From a bacterium (lineage in GTDB: Bacteria > Patescibacteriota > Minisyncoccia > Ryanbacterales > 2-02-FULL-48-12): a DNA stretch of 11,775 nt. Under the pieces are notes generated by a model. That model ran no database searches and was not told the DNA's origin. It saw only the letters and a list, made by a program, of their open reading frames with translations. Location: assembly GCA_005239605.1 (NCBI GenBank), contig SBBS01000089.1:1-11775 (forward strand), given 5' to 3'. Positions 1 through 5,129 of the stretch are shown in pieces; position 1 is the first letter of the stretch, and every line of letters begins with the position of its first letter. The position numbers and the translations under genes are program-made.

Positions 1-10
1 GCGCACAACA

Positions 11-46
11 CAAAAGCCCTGTATGATTTCTCATATAGGGCTTTTG
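11..46 (-). terminator. Hairpin terminator downstream of secA
   Basis: A 16-bp hairpin lies about 40 bases beyond the secA stop. The outer arms caaaagccct (11-20) and agggcttttg (37-46) pair perfectly, and the inner arms pair with one G-T on the plus strand (A-C mismatch on the minus strand). The 4-nt loop reads GAAA on the minus strand. The T-rich tail is short on the minus strand (TTTTGTGTTG) and longer on the plus strand (ending in ATTTTT). It could therefore serve secA, a plus-strand gene outside the window, or both. A smaller 5-bp hairpin (56-69) lies between it and the secA stop. Confidence 0.75.
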
Positions 47-83
47 CTTGATTTTTCGGCCTTCGCCGATTATTTCCCGCCTC

Positions 84-2801
84 TTACGTCATATGACACC
101 TCTTATACTTCTTCCCCGATCCGCACGGGCACGGATCATTCCTGCCCGCTTCGGCAAATTTCGGGTCCTTTAGAGATGCGGCGCTTTGCGTAACACGGGC
201 GCTTTGTTGCGGCAACACCCCCGCCGCAGACGGATGAGAGAGTGTGATGCTGTGTTGTTGAGGCGCTTGGGTTGTCTGTGCGGAAGCCGAAGAATTAAAT
301 TTAAGGATATTTGTTACAATCAAATGCCCCACTGCAGTATTAAATTGCCGGAATAATTTTAATGCTTCGTTCTTATACTCCACAAGCGGATCACGCTGAC
401 CGTATGCGCGAAGCCGCACGGAACTCCGCGTGTAATCCATGACTTCCAAGTGATCGGTCCACAAATAATCAATCGTTTGCAAAGCAAAATACCGAAACAC
501 ATTTTTCAGATTTTCGCCTATTTCTTCCGCTTTTGCCGAAAAAGCGGCATCCGCGTATTTTTGAAGAAGCGCAATATTTTTTTCACGTTTTTCTTCATCC
601 GCTTCCGAAACGCTTTTTATCTGCTGCAATTCCTCAAGCAGGCCGTCTGTCGGAATATTCATAGCGCGGATGTTTTCCATTATTTCTTCCAAGTTCCAAT
701 CACGAGAATCAAGATGCACTGTGTGTCCCTCCACCATGCGCCGTATTTCATCGTCCATCATATTTTCTATGCGCTCTCGAAGAATTTCCTCGGAAGCGTT
801 CAAAAAGTCTCTGCGCGCGCGATACACTGTTTCCCGCTGTTTATTCATTACGTCGTCATATTCAAGCAAGTGCTTGCGCGCGTCAAAGTGAAACCCTTCA
901 ATTTTTGACTGCGCTGATTCAATGGAACGTGAGACCATGCGATTTTCAATCGGCTCGTCTTCCGGAATGCCGAATGTTCCCATAAGACGCTTGATTTTAT
1001 CTGACCCGAATACACGCATGAGATCATCTTCCAAAGACACAAAAAACTGCGACACGCCCGGGTCCCCTTGCCGCCCCGCGCGGCCCCGCAGCTGATTGTC
1101 AATTCGCCGCGCCTCATGCCGCTCCGTGCCAAGCACAAACAACCCGCCTGCTTCGCGCACTGCTTGCGCTTCTTCGGGCACAGCCGGATTTCCCCCCAAA
1201 ATAATATCAACGCCGCGGCCCGCCATGTTAGTGGCGATTGTTACCGCTCCTTTGCGGCCGGCTTGAGCAATAATGGCGCCTTCTTGTTCATGGCGCTTTG
1301 CATTTAATATTTGATGCGGAATGCCTTCGCGCTGTAACATGGCAGACAACAATTCATTTTTCTCTATGGAAACAGTGCCCACCAATATCGGCTGGCCTTT
1401 TTCGCGGCATTCTTTTATTTGCTGAATGACTGCTTGATACTTGCCCGGCGCGCTTTGGTACACTTTATCGGGCCGGTCATCGCGAACAAGCTTCCGGTTA
1501 GTCGGAATGGTGGTAACGTCAAGATGGTATACTTTGTGAAATTCTTCGGCGGACGTTTGCGCGGTTCCCGTCATGCCCGCAATTTTTTTGTAGAGCCGGA
1601 AATAATTCTGGAATGTAATGGAAGCAAGCGTGCGCGATTCACGCTGAACCGCAACCCTTTCTTTTGCTTCCACCGCCTGGTGCAAACCTTCCGACCATCG
1701 CCGACCGGGCATAAGACGACCGGTAAATTCGTCCACAATAATTACTTCGCCGTCTTTCACCACATAATCGCGATCGCGCACAAAAAGAGCGCGCGCTTTC
1801 AAGGCATGCTCCAAATGATGCACATACCGTATGCCTTTTTCGGTATAGATATCTTTTATTCCCAGCAATTGTTCTACTTTTTCAATACCTTCTTCGGTAA
1901 GCGTGGTCGCTTTGAATTTTTCATCCACATTATAATCTTCGTTTTCTTTTAATTTCGGCACCAGCGAGGCAAATACGTTATAGAGATCGCCCGATTCTTC
2001 ATCGGGCGCTGAAATTATGAGCGGCGTTCGCGCTTCGTCAATAAGAATAGAATCAACCTCGTCAATTATCGCAAACGTATGTTCCCGTTGTGAAACAGCG
2101 TCCGATTGGTAGGTAAGATTGTCCCGCAAGTAATCAAACCCGTACTCGTTGTTCGTGCCATAAGTAATATCAGCCGCGTATGCTTCTTTACGAGTACACG
2201 GGCGGAGAAATTCTTCTACAACCTTAAAACTGCCGATGGTGTCGCGTTTTTCATCAAGGTCGCCGCCACCCATCTCTGATGGGCGAGCCTCGCCACTGAT
2301 GTGGTGGGGGTCGTACACATAACTCGTGCTGTGCGTTATACACCCCGTAGTTAATCCAAGAAAGTGGTAAATTTGTCCCATCCAAACCATGTCTCTACGC
2401 GCAAGATAATCATTTACGGTAACCAAATGCGCCCCTTTTCCTTCCAGCGCATTTACATAAAGCGCGAGCGTGGCGGTAAGCGTTTTTCCTTCGCCGGTTC
2501 GCATCTCAGCAATCTGTCCTTTGTGAAGCACAATGCCACCAAGCAATTGCACATCAAAATGCCGCTGGCCGAGCGTACGCTTTGCCGCCTCGCGCACTAA
2601 TGCAAACGCTTCCAGAAGAATATCATCCAACGTCTCGCCTCCGCGCAGCCGGTCTTTGAATCTCTGTGTTTTTAGAGGAAAATCCTCCGAAGCAAGTTTT
2701 TGCATCTCGGGTTCTAGAGCGTTTATTTGCTCCACCAACGGCTGTAGCCCCTTCAAAAACCGCGAATTGGCATCGCCAAAAAGAGAAGAGAATAGTGACA
2801 T
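84..2801 (-). CDS. secA: Protein translocase ATPase subunit SecA
   Basis: SecA is the cytosolic ATPase motor that pushes unfolded preproteins through the SecYEG channel. The 905-residue product is full length. Visible features are Walker A (RTGEGKT, about 101-107), Walker B/DEAD-like DEVDS (247-251), the YGTNNEYGFDYLRDN block (214-228), and NBD2 motifs NMAGRGVDI (525-533) and QLRGRAGRQGD (570-580). The helical scaffold carries WTDHLEVMDYTR (about 781-792). A low-complexity linker (about 837-880) leads to the C-terminal zinc site CPCGSGKKYKRCH with C891, C893, C902 and H903. Compared with the E. coli protein, about 35-40 extra residues sit between GLTTG (150-154) and KEAYAADITYGTNNE (205 onward). 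The ATG start fits the conserved N-terminus. Only a weak GGA precedes it, with a -10 element very close. It is apparently monocistronic and divergent from the 72-aa gene. Confidence 0.98.
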   Translation of the reverse strand: MSLFSSLFGDANSRFLKGLQPLVEQINALEPEMQKLASEDFPLKTQRFKDRLRGGETLDDILLEAFALVREAAKRTLGQRHFDVQLLGGIVLHKGQIAEMRTGEGKTLTATLALYVNALEGKGAHLVTVNDYLARRDMVWMGQIYHFLGLTTGCITHSTSYVYDPHHISGEARPSEMGGGDLDEKRDTIGSFKVVEEFLRPCTRKEAYAADITYGTNNEYGFDYLRDNLTYQSDAVSQREHTFAIIDEVDSILIDEARTPLIISAPDEESGDLYNVFASLVPKLKENEDYNVDEKFKATTLTEEGIEKVEQLLGIKDIYTEKGIRYVHHLEHALKARALFVRDRDYVVKDGEVIIVDEFTGRLMPGRRWSEGLHQAVEAKERVAVQRESRTLASITFQNYFRLYKKIAGMTGTAQTSAEEFHKVYHLDVTTIPTNRKLVRDDRPDKVYQSAPGKYQAVIQQIKECREKGQPILVGTVSIEKNELLSAMLQREGIPHQILNAKRHEQEGAIIAQAGRKGAVTIATNMAGRGVDIILGGNPAVPEEAQAVREAGGLFVLGTERHEARRIDNQLRGRAGRQGDPGVSQFFVSLEDDLMRVFGSDKIKRLMGTFGIPEDEPIENRMVSRSIESAQSKIEGFHFDARKHLLEYDDVMNKQRETVYRARRDFLNASEEILRERIENMMDDEIRRMVEGHTVHLDSRDWNLEEIMENIRAMNIPTDGLLEELQQIKSVSEADEEKREKNIALLQKYADAAFSAKAEEIGENLKNVFRYFALQTIDYLWTDHLEVMDYTRSSVRLRAYGQRDPLVEYKNEALKLFRQFNTAVGHLIVTNILKFNSSASAQTTQAPQQHSITLSHPSAAGVLPQQSARVTQSAASLKDPKFAEAGRNDPCPCGSGKKYKRCHMT

Positions 2802-2815
2802 AGTTATTCCATAGT

Positions 2816-2843
2816 AGTATACAATAGAGGAAAATCAATCCAA
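2816..2843 (-). promoter_or_regulatory. Predicted secA promoter
   Basis: On the minus strand a -10 element TATACT (2816-2821) has a weak -35 TTGGAT (2838-2843) at 16-nt spacing. The predicted transcription start near 2809 leaves a leader of only about 8 nt before the secA ATG. The -10 is good and the -35 poor. Confidence 0.5.
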
Positions 2844-2888
2844 GAAGGTTATGTGGCGCCAAACAAAGAAGATTTAACATATCCACAC

Positions 2889-2916
2889 TTGACATAATTT
2901 AACAAACAAACATAAT
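2889..2916 (+). promoter_or_regulatory. Consensus sigma70-type promoter of the 72-aa winged-helix gene
   Basis: A perfect TTGACA (2889-2894) is followed after 16 nt by CATAAT (2911-2916), five of six matches to consensus. The predicted start near 2923 gives a leader of about 38 nt. An imperfect palindrome AAATTAAATTT (2919-2929) overlaps the predicted start and could be an operator, but such AT-rich symmetry is common by chance. This is the strongest promoter in the window by consensus match. Confidence 0.8.
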
Positions 2917-2947
2917 AGAAATTAAATTTATTGAATTTGGCGTTTAC

Positions 2948-2954
2948 AAGGAGG
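2948..2954 (+). promoter_or_regulatory. Perfect Shine-Dalgarno site
   Basis: AAGGAGG is placed 7 nt before the ATG at 2962. It fixes the start of the small winged-helix gene. It is the only full Shine-Dalgarno sequence found before a gene in this window, which suggests high translation of this gene. Confidence 0.9.
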
Positions 2955-2961
2955 AATCATC

Positions 2962-3180
2962 ATGCCGGCACCGCAAACCAAAGAAGGGCTCGTTATCGCC
3001 CTTCTGCATCGTGATCCCGGAGGCGTTACGCTTAAAAAACTAAGCGAAGAGCTCCACGTCAATCAAAAGAAAATCCGCAATATCATCGCGGAGCTTCCAG
3101 AGCACGTTCGTGTATCCGTTTACAAACCAACCCCAAGAAAACGGATACCGATCGTATTCCGCCTGCCTACGCGATTTTAG
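2962..3180 (+). CDS. Small winged-helix DNA-binding protein (hypothetical)
   Basis: A 72-residue basic protein of unknown specific role, not a family I can name. Its pattern is that of a winged helix-turn-helix. A first helix (about 7-17, EGLVIALLHR) is followed by GGVTLKKLSEELHVNQKKI (about 20-38), which reads as helix, turn, then recognition helix ending near 46. A basic beta-wing follows (about 49-68, VRVSVYKPTPRKRIPIVF). It fills the whole chain, so there is no effector domain. A consensus promoter and perfect ribosome-binding site predict strong expression. It is transcribed away from secA and towards hpf. A transcription factor or a nucleoid-type DNA binder are both plausible, and control of the shared secA intergenic region is inference only. 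Confidence 0.85.
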   Translation: MPAPQTKEGLVIALLHRDPGGVTLKKLSEELHVNQKKIRNIIAELPEHVRVSVYKPTPRKRIPIVFRLPTRF

Positions 3181-3206
3181 TTCTTTTTTTAATCCTTTAC
3201 GCAAAA

Positions 3207-3230
3207 GCCGCGCCAAGCGCGGCCTTTTTT
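3207..3230. terminator. Bidirectional terminator between the 72-aa gene and hpf
   Basis: GCCGCGC (3207-3213), loop CAA, and GCGCGGC (3217-3223) form a perfect 7-bp GC stem. It is followed on the plus strand by CTTTTTT and further T-rich sequence. AAAA before the stem gives TTTT on the minus strand. The hairpin lies 26 nt after the plus-strand stop and 10 nt beyond the hpf stop, so the two convergent genes appear to share it. Confidence 0.9.
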
Positions 3231-3233
3231 ATT

Positions 3234-3647
3234 TTATTTTCCTTCTTCCCGGATTCTCCCTTTGCGATAAAACCGGGCAACTTTGGCAATGGTTGCATTT
3301 TTCTTGGCATGCCGGGCGCCTCTCAGTTCTTGAGCATGTTCTTTTCCTTTCGTTTTTTTTATCTCGCGGACAAGTTCTTCTTCAAGCAAATCCACAACTT
3401 CTTGGAAACTCTCGCCCGCTGTTTCGGCACGCAATAATTCTTTTCCCCATTGTATAGTCGCCTTTGCCTGCCACACATCGCCTTTTCGATGATGCCGTGT
3501 GCTCCGTCCCACCTCAATAGCTAGAACCGCCTCCGCTGTATGCCGCCTTCCCGCAATTTTCTCAATATGTTGCGGCAGTTTCTCTTCTATATACGATCTC
3601 ATCGCCTCTGTCAGAGGTACGCTTTTTGTTTTTAGCACTGTTTCCAT
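3234..3647 (-). CDS. hpf: Ribosome hibernation-promoting factor, short form (HPF/RaiA family)
   Basis: A 137-residue protein of the S30AE/HPF (YfiA) family, which binds the decoding region of the 30S subunit and inactivates ribosomes under starvation or in stationary phase. The family fold is seen in KSVPLTEAMRSYIEEKL (8-24), the central strand region with RHHRKGDVWQAKATI (51-65), and the second helix GESFQEVVDLLEEELVREIKK (78-98). The C-terminal dimerisation domain of long HPF (usually about 180 residues or more) is absent. Instead there is a Lys/Arg/His-rich tail (about 99-137), which may contact rRNA. An extended -10 lies directly upstream, so the predicted transcript starts at the A of the ATG, with no room for a Shine-Dalgarno sequence. 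RaiA versus HPF cannot be decided from sequence alone. Confidence 0.93.
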   Translation of the reverse strand: METVLKTKSVPLTEAMRSYIEEKLPQHIEKIAGRRHTAEAVLAIEVGRSTRHHRKGDVWQAKATIQWGKELLRAETAGESFQEVVDLLEEELVREIKKTKGKEHAQELRGARHAKKNATIAKVARFYRKGRIREEGK

Positions 3648-3653
3648 TTCGCC

Positions 3654-3662
3654 AGTATATCA
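3654..3662 (-). promoter_or_regulatory. Extended -10 promoter of hpf, predicted leaderless start
   Basis: On the minus strand TGATATACT fits the extended -10 pattern TGnTATAAT with one mismatch in the hexamer. No good -35 is visible. Standard spacing puts transcription start at 3647, which is the A of the hpf ATG, predicting a leaderless mRNA. Confidence 0.6.
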
Positions 3663-3679
3663 CATCAGCCGCAAAAGAA

Positions 3680-3707
3680 AACCCCCTCCGTTAAGCTGGA
3701 GAGGGTT
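3680..3707 (-). terminator. Terminator of the 21-aa basic peptide gene
   Basis: On the minus strand a 10-bp stem (arms 3698-3707 and 3680-3689, including one G-U pair) with an 8-nt loop is followed by TTTTCTTTTG. On the plus strand the same position is a C-A mismatch, which favours function on the minus strand. It starts 7 nt beyond the stop of the small gene and ends just before the hpf promoter. Confidence 0.85.
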
Positions 3708-3714
3708 GAGAAGA

Positions 3715-3780
3715 TTACAAGCGCTTCTTTGCTTTCTTTGCCGCTTTCTTCTTTGGCGCTGCTTTCTTTTTTCGTGCCAT
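3715..3780 (-). CDS. 21-residue Lys/Ala-rich basic peptide, histone H1-tail-like
   Basis: The minus-strand frame from ATG (3780) to TAA (3715) encodes 21 residues: MARKKKAAPKKKAAKK followed by five more. Ten are Lys and two Arg, with six Ala and one Pro between them. This composition matches Lys/Ala/Pro tails of H1-like bacterial proteins, so electrostatic nucleic-acid binding (chromosome compaction or RNA binding) is the natural inference. The gene is too short for routine gene callers. It is supported by its own terminator 7 nt after the stop, a GATAAT -10 just upstream, and in-frame stop and start matching the transcription unit exactly. There is no Shine-Dalgarno site. A stabilising or ribosome-associated basic peptide is an alternative. 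Confidence 0.75.
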   Translation of the reverse strand: MARKKKAAPKKKAAKKAKKRL

Positions 3781-3792
3781 GAGTATGAAAAT

Positions 3793-3820
3793 ATTATCGT
3801 GAGATAATCGACCTTTTTAA
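3793..3820 (-). promoter_or_regulatory. Predicted promoter of the 21-aa peptide gene, with inverted repeat
   Basis: On the minus strand GATAAT (3793-3798) is preceded at 16 nt by TTAAAA (3815-3820). The predicted start at 3786 leaves a 6-nt leader before the ATG. The -10 is one half of an inverted repeat ATTATC-GTGA-GATAAT (3793-3808), which could be an operator overlapping the promoter. Confidence 0.5.
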
Positions 3821-3832
3821 TTTGCATTTTTA

Positions 3833-3857
3833 ATTTCAAAAAATATTTTTTTGAAAT
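3833..3857. repeat. AT-rich hairpin-forming palindrome
   Basis: An 11-bp stem (3833-3843 with 3847-3857, loop TAT) has arms ATTTCAAAAAA and TTTTTTGAAAT. It shares the core AAAAAATATTTTTT with the terminator palindrome at 3883-3906, 26 nt away. It has no T-run after it on the minus strand. It may be a back-up pause or terminator element for murB transcripts, or simply AT-rich spacer DNA. Confidence 0.5.
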
Positions 3858-3882
3858 CTGTTTTCATTATCGCATAAAAAAA

Positions 3883-3906
3883 TTCCTAAAAAATATTTTT
3901 TAGGAA
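3883..3906 (-). terminator. Perfect 24-bp AT-rich palindrome, murB terminator
   Basis: Positions 3883-3906 are a perfect 24-bp palindrome (TTCCTAAAAAAT and its complement). It begins 17 nt beyond the murB stop and is followed on the minus strand by a T-run (3876-3882). This fits a rho-independent terminator for murB, although the stem has only GG/CC pairs near its base and is weaker than the GC-rich terminators elsewhere in the window. Confidence 0.65.
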
Positions 3907-3923
3907 AAAGGTGTGGACAACTT

Positions 3924-4916
3924 TCAAAAGCCAATATATTGTATTTCTTCTTCCAGCATGATACCGAATTTCCGATGCACGTATTCTTTTATGAATGCAA
4001 TGAGCATCACAACATGTTCCGCAGTTGCAGAAGCGTCCGTCACCAAAAAATTTGCATGCTTTGCCGAAACTGCCGCCCCGCCTATCTTTTTCCCTTTTAA
4101 TCCGCATTGTTCAATAAGAAACCCTGCCGACATCATGCCGCGTCTGTTCTCAAAAACCCAGCAAGCATAATCAGGCTTTTGAAAGCGCGCGTCATACTGC
4201 CGCATCAGCGCCATTAATTCACCGGTAAGTGGAATACCTTTAAAGGTGCTTCCCATAGTATGCTCCCCAATTGCCTGTTCGGCCACGCGTTCACGCATCA
4301 TGCTTTGAATCCATGCTTGTTTTTTCTTTTTTTCTTCGTCCGAGATGCGTTTGAGTTTTAACGTAACTCCAAGTATGATCAAATTTTTGTTCTTCTTAAA
4401 AATACTCTCGCGATAATCAAACAGGCATTCTTCATTTTGGAATTCCACAACTTTGCGCTTTGCGCTTTGCGCTTTGCGCTCAAATACTCGAACATGTTCG
4501 AGTATTTGCTGCATTTCCCCGCCAAAACAACCCGCGTTTCCATATACGGAACCGCCCACTGTTCCCGGAATACCCGCAGACCATTCAATGCCCGTAAGAT
4601 TATTCTTCAAAGAAAAAACGGATACCTGCGCCATAAGAACGCCGGCGCCGGCGTATACATGTTCCCCGACGCAAGAAAGATCCGAACAGCGCATGTGAAT
4701 TACCAATCCGTTAAAACCAGCGTCAGCCGCAAGGATATTTGATCCCGCGCCAAGCACAATCACCGGCACTCCCCGGCTCTTCGCCCATTCAAGCGCTTCC
4801 TCTAGTTCTATTTCCGTTTTTACCTCAGCAAAAAACCGAGCGGGCCCTCCCACTTTCATGTATGTATAAGGCGCTAACGCAATGTTTTCTTGTATCTTTA
4901 CCGATTTATGTGTCAT
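3924..4916 (-). CDS. murB: UDP-N-acetylenolpyruvoylglucosamine reductase (MurB)
   Basis: MurB is a cytosolic FAD/NADPH enzyme that reduces UDP-GlcNAc-enolpyruvate to UDP-MurNAc, the second committed step of peptidoglycan synthesis. With the ATG at 4916 the protein has 330 residues. Visible features are YTYMKVGG (17-24), the FAD-binding GAGSNIL (56-62), and GIPGTVGGSVYGNAG (115-129). Catalytic Arg169 is in YRESIF, Ser223 in GSTFKG, and a C-terminal Glu (about 324) in LEEEI. The AGFLIEQCGLKGKKIGGAAVSAKHANFLV block marks the FAD family C-terminal part. The frame stays open to a TTG at 5000, but that extension would span a terminator hairpin (4949-4970), so 4916 is preferred. Residues about 146-155 come from a 7-bp tandem repeat next to a 28-bp palindrome. 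No clear promoter lies between the terminator and the ATG. Confidence 0.95.
   Translation of the reverse strand: MTHKSVKIQENIALAPYTYMKVGGPARFFAEVKTEIELEEALEWAKSRGVPVIVLGAGSNILAADAGFNGLVIHMRCSDLSCVGEHVYAGAGVLMAQVSVFSLKNNLTGIEWSAGIPGTVGGSVYGNAGCFGGEMQQILEHVRVFERKAQSAKRKVVEFQNEECLFDYRESIFKKNKNLIILGVTLKLKRISDEEKKKKQAWIQSMMRERVAEQAIGEHTMGSTFKGIPLTGELMALMRQYDARFQKPDYACWVFENRRGMMSAGFLIEQCGLKGKKIGGAAVSAKHANFLVTDASATAEHVVMLIAFIKEYVHRKFGIMLEEEIQYIGF
4451..4480. repeat. 7-bp tandem repeat inside murB (CTTTGCG, 4.3 copies)
   Basis: Four exact copies of CTTTGCG plus a partial unit run from 4451 to 4480. Read on the minus strand, the unit passes through all three frames and encodes RKAQSAKRK, in a surface-loop position just before the conserved NEEC...YRES segment of MurB. 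Gain or loss of one 7-bp unit would frameshift the gene. Confidence 0.95.
4481..4508. repeat. Perfect 28-bp palindrome inside murB
   Basis: Positions 4481-4508 read identically on both strands; the left half is CAAATACTCGAACA. It directly abuts the 7-bp tandem repeat. On the minus strand it encodes QILEHVRVF of MurB, a stretch that otherwise looks normal for the family. The mRNA could form a stem of up to about 12 bp here. Confidence 0.95.
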
Positions 4917-4943
4917 ATTCGGTCTCTCTATCCTAAATCCTAA

Positions 4944-5034
4944 CAAAAAAACCCGCCGCAAAGCGAGTTTCTTTGAAGAGACCGGCAGAGTAAACCCCAA
5001 TCTACATCAAAATATGGGCGCTGCTGCCGATCCC
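4944..5034 (-). ncRNA. Candidate small RNA or murB attenuator leader (cassette 2)
   Basis: On the minus strand this stretch runs from a predicted start at 5034 to the T-tract of a terminator, about 90 nt. It contains no convincing coding frame; the best is a 9-codon ATG frame beginning at 5036. Because murB starts 28 nt past the terminator and no other promoter is evident, this may be the murB leader with readthrough control. CAAAG before the terminator can pair with CTTTG at its left arm and loop, a possible alternative fold. No known RNA family is recognised. Confidence 0.4.
4945..4970 (-). terminator. Terminator upstream of murB (cassette 2)
   Basis: On the minus strand AAACTCGC and GCGGGTTT form an 8-bp stem with one G-U pair and a 6-nt loop TTTGCG (4949-4970). 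It runs directly into seven T. It resembles the terminator at 5068-5087 in arms, loop side and the TGTTAG tail, suggesting duplication. It rules against the TTG start of the longer murB frame. Confidence 0.8.
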
Positions 5035-5040
5035 ATGCGC

Positions 5041-5049
5041 ATTGTAGCA
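5041..5049 (-). promoter_or_regulatory. Extended -10 promoter of cassette 2
   Basis: TGCTACAAT on the minus strand matches the extended -10 TGnTATAAT with one mismatch in the hexamer. A weak -35 (TTTTGT at 17-nt spacing) lies in the T-tract of the preceding terminator. The predicted start is near 5034. Confidence 0.55.
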
Positions 5050-5061
5050 TAAAAATTTCTA

Positions 5062-5087
5062 ACACAAAACCCCGCCGAAGCGGAGTT
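5062..5087 (-). terminator. Terminator with UUCG tetraloop after the epimerase gene
   Basis: On the minus strand AACTCCGC, loop TTCG, and GCGGGGTT form an 8-bp stem (5068-5075 with 5080-5087, one G-U), followed by TTTGTGTT. C(UUCG)G is an exceptionally stable RNA loop. It ends both the glycan operon, whose last stop is at 5177, and cassette 1. Confidence 0.88.
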
Positions 5088-5123
5088 ATGTGCGATGCAG
5101 ATTAGTGTTTTTAAACACCCAAT
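5062..5123 (-). ncRNA. Candidate small RNA of about 62 nt (cassette 1)
   Basis: A well-formed promoter predicts transcription from 5123 (A) on the minus strand, ending at the terminator about 60 nt later. Within it GTGTTTAAAAACAC can form a small hairpin before the terminator stem, so the RNA would be two stem-loops. A 10-codon GTG frame ending at the terminator base (about 5118 to 5086) is the only coding option and looks weak. No family is recognised. The promoter could alternatively be a spurious match. Confidence 0.4.
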
Positions 5124-5129
5124 GAAGAA

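Noticed and set aside
56..69. Second terminator just after secA (TCGGC-CTTC-GCCGA hairpin)
   Set aside because: The stem is only 5 bp and there is no T-run on the minus strand; the longer hairpin at 11-46 is the better candidate.
4485..4504. LexA/SOS box within the murB palindrome
   Set aside because: The Gram-positive type SOS operator has CGAAC and GTTCG separated by four bases; here they are two apart, and the site is inside a gene.
4451..4508. CRISPR or phage attachment site at the repeat and palindrome
   Set aside because: The repeat unit is 7 bp without spacers, and there is no integrase, cas gene or flanking duplication.
4917..5000. 28-residue N-terminal extension of MurB from a TTG at 5000
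   Set aside because: It would run through a terminator hairpin (4949-4970) and lies upstream of the family's usual N-terminus; ATG 4916 is the better start.
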